From an uncultured Pelagibacteraceae bacterium (GTDB lineage: Bacteria > Pseudomonadota > Alphaproteobacteria > Pelagibacterales > Pelagibacteraceae): DNA of 64,000 bases. Below the pieces are notes generated by a model. It was not told the DNA's origin and ran no database searches. It saw only the letters and a program-made list of their open reading frames with translations. The stretch is taken from NCBI GenBank assembly GCA_902624075.1, contig CACNWC010000002.1, positions 61,088 through 125,087 of the forward strand. Reading direction: 5' to 3'. Each line of letters begins with the position of its first letter. The stretch's first letter is position 1. Made by a program: the position numbers and the translations under genes. Positions 57,180-64,000 of this stretch are shown here, piece by piece.

Positions 57180-58455
57180 AGTGCTTCTTAATCAATTTAT
57201 TAAAATAAAGACCTCTATCTTCAAAATTTTTAAAACTATCAAATGATGCAGCACATGGACTAAATAATATTGTTTTGTTTATAAATTTTTCTTTTTTAAT
57301 AAACAAAATTACCTTGTTAAGTGCTTCTTTTAAGTTATTGAAATTTTTAAAATTAATTTTACCTTGAAGTTTTTTATTAAAAAATTTTTTGTTTTTACCA
57401 TATACAAAAGCTTTGATATTTTTAAAATATTTTCTTGGTAGGTCGAATTTATCGCCCTTTTTGCAAATGCCACCTAATAACCAGTAAATATTTTGATTTG
57501 ATTTTAAAAGACCCATAGATGATGAAAAACTTGTAGATTTTGAATCATTAATAATGGTTAGATACTTTTTTTTAAAAATAACTTGTTGACGGTATTTAAG
57601 CCCGTTAAATTTTTGAATTGTTTTTTTTATTAATCCATATTTAAGATTAAATTTTTTTGATATTTCGAATGCAAATGAAAAATTTTCTTTATTTGTTTCA
57701 GTTAAAAAATATTTATTTTCTATATTTTTAAGTAGCTTATCTATTTTTTTTGTATCTACTTTAATAATTTTGCAATTTAAACTATTTGATCTTAATTCTT
57801 TATTAATTATAAAGTCTTTTTTTTTGACAAATGCAAAATGTTTATTTGATTGATTTTTTAATAATTTAAATTTAGCTTTAATATAATTTTTAAATGTTTT
57901 GTGTCTCTCAATATGATCTGGTGAAATATTTAAAATAGCAGCAAACTTTGACTTAAAAAGTCTACTATATTCTAATTGATAAGAAGAGGCTTCAATAATA
58001 AAGACTGTTTTTTTATTTACATTATTAACAGATAAAATTGGGTTTCCGATGTTTCCGACTAATCGGACATCAAATTTTTGATCAGAAAAAATTTCATAAA
58101 GTAATTGACATGTGGTAGATTTACCATTTGTCCCAGTTATTGTAATACAATCATTATTATAAAATGAATTAAAAACATCTAAATCGGAGTAGATTTTGTT
58201 ATAATTTTTTTTAAGAAATCTAGATAATTTACATTTATTGATGTCGATTCCAGGGCTTATAATTATTTGATCAAATTTTACTTTCAAAATATTTTGATAA
58301 TTAATTATATTTTTTTTTAAATTTAAGTTTTGAGTTTTCGAAAAATCATCATCGAATAAAAAAACAGAATTTTTTTTTTTTAGAAACTTAAAAGAAGATA
58401 ATCCACTTTTTCCCAAACCATAAATTAATATTTTTTTATTTAAAAAGATATTCAA
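57163..58455 (-). CDS. murD: UDP-N-acetylmuramoylalanine--D-glutamate ligase
   Basis: ILIYGLGKSGLSSFKFL, ITGTNGKSTTCQLL, FSPCAASFDSFKNFEDRG. Confidence 0.95.
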   Translation of the reverse strand: MNIFLNKKILIYGLGKSGLSSFKFLKKKNSVFLFDDDFSKTQNLNLKKNIINYQNILKVKFDQIIISPGIDINKCKLSRFLKKNYNKIYSDLDVFNSFYNNDCITITGTNGKSTTCQLLYEIFSDQKFDVRLVGNIGNPILSVNNVNKKTVFIIEASSYQLEYSRLFKSKFAAILNISPDHIERHKTFKNYIKAKFKLLKNQSNKHFAFVKKKDFIINKELRSNSLNCKIIKVDTKKIDKLLKNIENKYFLTETNKENFSFAFEISKKFNLKYGLIKKTIQKFNGLKYRQQVIFKKKYLTIINDSKSTSFSSSMGLLKSNQNIYWLLGGICKKGDKFDLPRKYFKNIKAFVYGKNKKFFNKKLQGKINFKNFNNLKEALNKVILFIKKEKFINKTILFSPCAASFDSFKNFEDRGLYFNKLIKKHFDGIK

Positions 58456-58466
58456 GCCTTAACCTT

Positions 58467-59552
58467 TTATCTGAGTTTTAACGTAGCTAAACCAATCATT
58501 GCTAGAATGATCGAAATAATCCAAAATCTGATTACTACAGTTGACTCTGGCCAACCTTTTTTTTCAAAATGATGATGTATTGGAGCCATTTTAAATATTC
58601 TTTTACCAGTCAATTTGAATGAAATCACTTGTACCATAACAGAAACAGCTTCAAGGACAAATAATCCGCCTATAATTGCTAAAACTATTTCATGCTTTGT
58701 AATTATTCCCACAGCACCCAGAGAACCACCTAATGATAAAGACCCAGTGTCACCCATAAAAATTTTTGCAGGAGGTGCGTTAAACCATAAAAAACCTAAG
58801 CACGCTCCAATGATAGCTCCACAAAAAATTGAAATTTCACCCGTTCCTTCAATATAAGGAATTTGTAAATAATCTGAAAAAACTATATTTCCAGTGACAT
58901 AACTTATAAATGCAAAACAAGCAGCAACCAGAATTACTGGTACAGTTGCTAAACCATCTAAACCATCAGTTAAATTAACTGCATTAGAAGATCCGATAAT
59001 TACAAAAATTGCAAAAGGAATAAAGAACCAACCTAAATTTATAATTAAATTTTTAAAGAAAGGAAAAAATAAATTTGTTAACTCACTGTTATTTGAAAAT
59101 TTTATCAAAAATATTATTCCAATTACAGCCAAAATTATTTGTAATAATATTTTTATCTTAGAGGATATTCCTGAGGAATTTTTGAATTTTATTTTTTGAT
59201 AATCGTCATAAACACCTAGCAAACCAAATGATATAGCAATATATAAAGCAAAAATAATATAAATATTTTTAAGATCAGCCCACATTAATACAGAGATTAA
59301 TAAACCAGTTAAAATAATCAAACCACCCATAGTAGGAGTTCCAATTTTTTTTATGATATGGTCTGTAGGACCATCATCTCTTATTGGGTTAGTAATTTCT
59401 TTGTTGGCAAAATATCTTATAAAAGGATTTCCTATCAATAATACGATAATTAATGATGTAAACACCGCTAAACCAGTTCTAAATGTAATATACTTAAAAA
59501 CATTTAAGAATGAAAAAATATCAACAAAGTCTAATAGAAAATTATAAAACAT
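58467..59552 (-). CDS. mraY: Phospho-N-acetylmuramoyl-pentapeptide-transferase
   Basis: GTPTMGGLIIL, NAVNLTDGLDGLA, FMGDTGSLSLGG, APIHHHFEKKGW. Confidence 0.97.
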   Translation of the reverse strand: MFYNFLLDFVDIFSFLNVFKYITFRTGLAVFTSLIIVLLIGNPFIRYFANKEITNPIRDDGPTDHIIKKIGTPTMGGLIILTGLLISVLMWADLKNIYIIFALYIAISFGLLGVYDDYQKIKFKNSSGISSKIKILLQIILAVIGIIFLIKFSNNSELTNLFFPFFKNLIINLGWFFIPFAIFVIIGSSNAVNLTDGLDGLATVPVILVAACFAFISYVTGNIVFSDYLQIPYIEGTGEISIFCGAIIGACLGFLWFNAPPAKIFMGDTGSLSLGGSLGAVGIITKHEIVLAIIGGLFVLEAVSVMVQVISFKLTGKRIFKMAPIHHHFEKKGWPESTVVIRFWIISIILAMIGLATLKLR

Positions 59553-62403
59553 TAATATTTCTCTTTTTTAATTTACTTATATAATTAAATAAACCCGTTG
59601 AATTAGATCCTTTTACCATCAAATAATCACCATCTCTTAAATTAGTTATCAAAAGATCATCTAATTCCGAATCATTTTTTAGAATATTTCCTTTTTTGGA
59701 TTTATTAATTCTTTTAAAAGTTTGAATAATATCCTTTCCAATAACATGCACTTTATCAATTTGAGTCTTATTTATTGAGTCTGCAATAGATGCATGTAAT
59801 TTTTTTGAATATTTTCCTAATTCAAGCATATCTCCAAGTAAAATATGTTTCTTATTATTATTAATTTTTATTTTATCAAAATTTTGCAATGCTGAATTTA
59901 AAGATAAAGGATTAGAATTATAGCTTTCATTAATTATAAAAATTTTCTTTTTATTGAGTGTTAATATTGAAATATTACCTCGACCTTCTCTCGTTTTTAT
60001 ATTTAAAAATAAATTTTTACTCAATTTATTAACATCAACAAAAACTTGCATGACTGTTATGGCTGCTAACATATTATATAAAAAACTATTAAAATTCCTT
60101 TTAATATAAAATTGCTTCTCTGTGTTATTTATATTCAGGATAATCTTAAATATATTTTTTTTCCTAATAATTTTTTTGATATTTACTGTTGTATTTTTGT
60201 TGTGTAGTGAAAATGACAAAACTTTTATTTTTTTTTTGTAGGCTAATTTTTTATGAAAATTAAAAAATTTATCGTCTGCATTAAGAACTATTGACCCATT
60301 AATGTTTATATTGTTAATAATTTCACCTTTTGCAGCAGCAATACCTGAAATATTCTTAAAATTTTTAATATGCGCAAAACTTACATTCGTTATAACTCCT
60401 ACATCAGGTCTAATTATTTTTGAGAGAAAATCAATTTCTCCTTTTTTATCCATTCCAACCTCTAAAACACCAAATTTATCCTTTTGACTTATATTAAATA
60501 AAGTCAAAGGCACTCCATATTTATTATTGAAAGATTTTTTGGAGTACGTTGTTTTATAGTTCTTGTTAAGAGCCAAACCCAATATATCCTTCAATGATGT
60601 TTTGCCACAACTTCCTGTAATTGCTATGATTTTAGTTTCTAAACTTTTTCTTTTAACTTTGGAACAATCAGTTAAAAAATTTAAACTATTTTTAACTTTA
60701 ATTTGTTTAGTATAACTTGATTTTTGTTTAATTTTTTCAACTATTGCTAATGATGCTTTTCTTTTAAATACTTCATTTAAATAATTGTGAGCATCATTTT
60801 TTTCACCTCTAAGTGTAAAAAAAATATCATCTTTACAAACTTCTTTTGAATTTATTACTGCTTCTTTTGAATTCAATTTTTTGACAGATATATTTGAGTC
60901 AGAGATTTCTTTAATAATATTCAAATTTAAATTTTTTGATAAAGTTTTATTTTTATCATTAATAGCTTTTAAAATAATTTCTCGATCAGAAAAAAATCGT
61001 ACTTTGTTTTTGTAAGTTTGAAATGTTTCGTGACCTTTTCCAGCTATTAATAAAATTTCTGAACTTTTGAGATCTAAAATAGCCTTCTTAATTGCTTTTT
61101 TTCTATCTGAAATTTCATAAATATATTTTTTTTTTATTCCCTCTTTAATTTTTTTTCTAATTTGATTAGGATTTTCATTTCTTGGATTATCATCTGTTAA
61201 ATAAATTTTTTGACAATAAGTGTCCACAATTTTTCCCATCAAAGATCTTTTTTTCTTGTCTCGATCTCCACCACATCCAAAAACTATTGATATATTTTTA
61301 TTAGGAAACTGTTCTTTTAAATTTTCTAAAACAATTCTTAAAGCATCTGGAGAATGAGCATAGTCTAAAATTACTTTTGAATTGTTCTTAATTTGACCAA
61401 TTTTTTCCAATCTTCCATCAATAGGTTTTAATTTGTTTAGACTTTTAATGACATTAGAGATATTGATGCCACTTTTCTCAGCAGCAATTAATGCCATCAA
61501 AACATTTTTAAGCTGAACTTTTCCTATTAGTTTTATTTGAAATTTAAAATTAAGTTTTTTATATTTTAAGTATATTATTTGATTATCTCCATCAAAATTA
61601 TGATGAATGACTTTAATTCCTAAATTTTTTTTTTCTTCAGAAATTGTATTAAGCTTTAAATTTTTTTCTTTTGAAATTTTTTGAATTCTAATGAATTCTG
61701 GAATAGAACTATCAGTTATAATATTTCCATTACTCTTTAATAATTTTTTAAACAAATAAAGCTTAGAATTAAAATAATCTCTAAAATTTTTATGATAATC
61801 TAAGTGATCATGAGAAAGATTTGTAAAAATTCCAATATCAAATAATAATCCGTCTAATCTATGTTGTTTTAAACCATGGCTAGATGCTTCCATTATAACA
61901 TTATCTATTTTCTTTTTTTTTAGATCTTTTAATATTTCACTTAATTTTATCGGATCTATTGTTGTATTGGGTAAACTTCTTAATGAGTAGTTAGTTTTAA
62001 TTCCTAAAGTTCCTATAGAAGCAACTTTTTTTTTATTTAAATTTAATATTTGAAAATAAAAATCTGCTATAGATGATTTTCCGTTAGTTCCAGTAACAGA
62101 AACTAAATTTTTTGGCTTTAAATAATTAATTTTAAAAGAAACTTGTGCTAACAATTTTCTAATATTTTTAGTGTAAATAAATAAAATTTTATTTCTGATC
62201 CCTGAAAACTTTTTTTCGTGAACAATTATTTTTGATCCCTTTTTGATAGCATCATTGATAAAATTATGGCCATCAATTTTATTACCCTTTATGGCAAAAA
62301 AAATAAAATTTTTTTTTACTTTTGAACTGTCAAAAGCAATATTAGAAAAGAAGTAATTCTTATATTTTTTTTCTATTTTGGGAAAGTAATCTTTAAGAAA
62401 CAT
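59542..62403 (-). CDS. MurE-MurF fusion protein (meso-DAP-type MurE + MurF)
   Basis: 953 aa with two Mur-ligase P-loops (VSVTGTNGKSSIADF and IAITGSCGKTSLKDI); MurE DNPRNENP motif; no stop between halves. Confidence 0.93.
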   Translation of the reverse strand: MFLKDYFPKIEKKYKNYFFSNIAFDSSKVKKNFIFFAIKGNKIDGHNFINDAIKKGSKIIVHEKKFSGIRNKILFIYTKNIRKLLAQVSFKINYLKPKNLVSVTGTNGKSSIADFYFQILNLNKKKVASIGTLGIKTNYSLRSLPNTTIDPIKLSEILKDLKKKKIDNVIMEASSHGLKQHRLDGLLFDIGIFTNLSHDHLDYHKNFRDYFNSKLYLFKKLLKSNGNIITDSSIPEFIRIQKISKEKNLKLNTISEEKKNLGIKVIHHNFDGDNQIIYLKYKKLNFKFQIKLIGKVQLKNVLMALIAAEKSGINISNVIKSLNKLKPIDGRLEKIGQIKNNSKVILDYAHSPDALRIVLENLKEQFPNKNISIVFGCGGDRDKKKRSLMGKIVDTYCQKIYLTDDNPRNENPNQIRKKIKEGIKKKYIYEISDRKKAIKKAILDLKSSEILLIAGKGHETFQTYKNKVRFFSDREIILKAINDKNKTLSKNLNLNIIKEISDSNISVKKLNSKEAVINSKEVCKDDIFFTLRGEKNDAHNYLNEVFKRKASLAIVEKIKQKSSYTKQIKVKNSLNFLTDCSKVKRKSLETKIIAITGSCGKTSLKDILGLALNKNYKTTYSKKSFNNKYGVPLTLFNISQKDKFGVLEVGMDKKGEIDFLSKIIRPDVGVITNVSFAHIKNFKNISGIAAAKGEIINNININGSIVLNADDKFFNFHKKLAYKKKIKVLSFSLHNKNTTVNIKKIIRKKNIFKIILNINNTEKQFYIKRNFNSFLYNMLAAITVMQVFVDVNKLSKNLFLNIKTREGRGNISILTLNKKKIFIINESYNSNPLSLNSALQNFDKIKINNNKKHILLGDMLELGKYSKKLHASIADSINKTQIDKVHVIGKDIIQTFKRINKSKKGNILKNDSELDDLLITNLRDGDYLMVKGSNSTGLFNYISKLKKRNINVL

Positions 62404-62404
62404 T

Positions 62405-64000
62405 TTAGTAAACTTGAATATACTTTGTGGCTAAAATAGGCCCAATTTTTTTTATAATTTGACCAGCAACTTCAACAGAAGTCCATCCTGCCGTATTAAA
62501 TGGTGTTCCAGTAAAACTGCCTTTTTTATTTCTATAATTATAAACATAAGTTGGAGAACCTTTTGGAGAATCTAACATAACAATAAATACAAATTCTGGT
62601 TTTGATGATGGAAAAATTGAGGCAAAAGTATTTATTTTAGTGTTTGAGTATTGACCATCAGCTACTTGTTCTGCTGTTCCTGTTTTTCCTGCAATTTCAT
62701 ATCCATTAATATTTGCTAATCCCGCGGTGCCTTCATCTTCTGTAACAACTTTTCTTAATATTTTATTTATCTCTGCCGAAGTACTATTTTTTAAAATAAA
62801 TTTTCCCTTATTAATTTTTTTTTGTTCTTTGAAAATTAACGTTGGATGAACATTATAACCACCATTAGATATAACCGCATATCCTTTTGCTAATTGTAAT
62901 AATGTAGTAGATATTCCGTGACCAAATGATGCCGTTGCCAATTTACATTTACTCATAGAAAAATCCTTTTGAACAGCAACTTCATTAATATCAAAATCAA
63001 TATTACCAATGACTCCAATTTTTTCTAAAAAACTTTTAAAATTATTCTCCCCGACTTTTTGTGCTATTCTTACTGATCCAATATTTCCAGATCTAATCAA
63101 TATTTGTTCCGCTGTTAGTCTACTAGGAATTTTTTTATCATATTCTCTAATTGGAAAGCCAGCACAATTAATTGATTTGGGTAAATTGGAGAACTCTGTT
63201 GAAGGCTCAACTAAACCTAAGTTTAAAGCTGCTGCTAAAGTAAAAGGTTTAAATACTGAGCCTAATTCATAGGAACCTTTACTAACTCTATTAATAAAAT
63301 TTTTGTCAGAAATTTTTTTTCTTTCATTCAAATCAAAATCAGGCAAAGAGACAAATGAGATTATCTCTCCGTTATGAATATTCATTAATATTGAAGCACT
63401 ACCTTTAGTCTGAAAAATTTTATTGAATTTTACTAATTCTTTTCTAATCAAGAATTGTATATTAGCATCTACTGTTAGTTTTAATGGTTTTGTAATACTT
63501 TTTAAGTTGTCATCCTGAGACTTCTCTAAACCTGATATGCCATTATTATCATTGTCAATTTGACCAATAATATGGCTGAATAAATATTTTTGTGGATATA
63601 ATCTTATGATACTTTCCCTTGGTTGTATAGATTTGTCACCAAGCTGCATTAATTTTTCATAATTTTCATCAGAAACTTTTTTTTCAAAATAAAAAAATCT
63701 ACCGTTTTTAATTTTCTTTTTAATTTTGGAATAATCTTTATTTGGAAAAATATATTTTAAATTTAAAACTAATTTTCTTTCATCAATAATTTGGATAGGA
63801 CTGATACCTATATCTATTGAGCTAATTGTTTTACTTAAATATTTGTTATTTCTATCGACAATATCGGCCCTATAAAATTTTTTATTTTTTTTTAAAAAAT
63901 AATTTTCATTAATTTTAGTATCTTCTCTTGAACCAAGATGAATTAAATGAATAGAATAGATAAGAGAAATGACAAAAAAAACGAAAAAAATAAATGCAAT
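62405..64000 (-). CDS. ftsI: Penicillin-binding protein FtsI (PBP3), 5' end cut by window edge
   Basis: SxxK motif in GSYELGSVFKPFTLA, AGKTGTAEQ; own translation continues in frame upstream of 63649 to position 64000. Confidence 0.95.
   Translation of the reverse strand: MAFIFFVFFVISLIYSIHLIHLGSREDTKINENYFLKKNKKFYRADIVDRNNKYLSKTISSIDIGISPIQIIDERKLVLNLKYIFPNKDYSKIKKKIKNGRFFYFEKKVSDENYEKLMQLGDKSIQPRESIIRLYPQKYLFSHIIGQIDNDNNGISGLEKSQDDNLKSITKPLKLTVDANIQFLIRKELVKFNKIFQTKGSASILMNIHNGEIISFVSLPDFDLNERKKISDKNFINRVSKGSYELGSVFKPFTLAAALNLGLVEPSTEFSNLPKSINCAGFPIREYDKKIPSRLTAEQILIRSGNIGSVRIAQKVGENNFKSFLEKIGVIGNIDFDINEVAVQKDFSMSKCKLATASFGHGISTTLLQLAKGYAVISNGGYNVHPTLIFKEQKKINKGKFILKNSTSAEINKILRKVVTEDEGTAGLANINGYEIAGKTGTAEQVADGQYSNTKINTFASIFPSSKPEFVFIVMLDSPKGSPTYVYNYRNKKGSFTGTPFNTAGWTSVEVAGQIIKKIGPILATKYIQVY

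Overview
The window is a very AT-rich, densely packed stretch of bacterial chromosome. Gene content and order match a streamlined alphaproteobacterium of the SAR11/Pelagibacterales type: proteorhodopsin, a tandem glycine riboswitch on gcvT, very short intergenic gaps and many ATGA overlaps. I found no tRNA, rRNA, CRISPR array, prophage or IS element. From left to right it contains: gcvT (cut by the window edge) with its riboswitch; a 5-oxoprolinase (pxpABC) plus TRAP transporter block; panB/guaA/guaB; rlmE/pssA/psd; icd; alaS; recA; a TolC-like gene and a glycerate-kinase-like gene; umuDC with SOS-box-like repeats; a small accessory block (alginate-lyase-like, serine hydrolase, glycosyltransferases, adenine deaminase-like); dksA followed by two tiny membrane ORFs; a GST / ferredoxin reductase / ferredoxin / proteorhodopsin cluster; prpE-like, dihydroorotase, fumC, uvrD-like and pepP; and a long division/cell-wall (dcw) cluster from ligA to ftsI. 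The most unusual observation is in the dcw cluster. The ORF in the ftsA position is only 235 aa. It appears to keep the FtsA 1C domain and the C-terminal amphipathic helix but has no ATPase core, and ftsZ is absent from its usual place before lpxC. Other points of interest are a MurE-MurF fusion, an IMP dehydrogenase without a CBS module, a shared SOS-like operator in front of recA and umuDC, structured RNA around proteorhodopsin, and two unannotated translationally coupled mini-ORFs after dksA. All calls come from reading the sequence; no database search was run.
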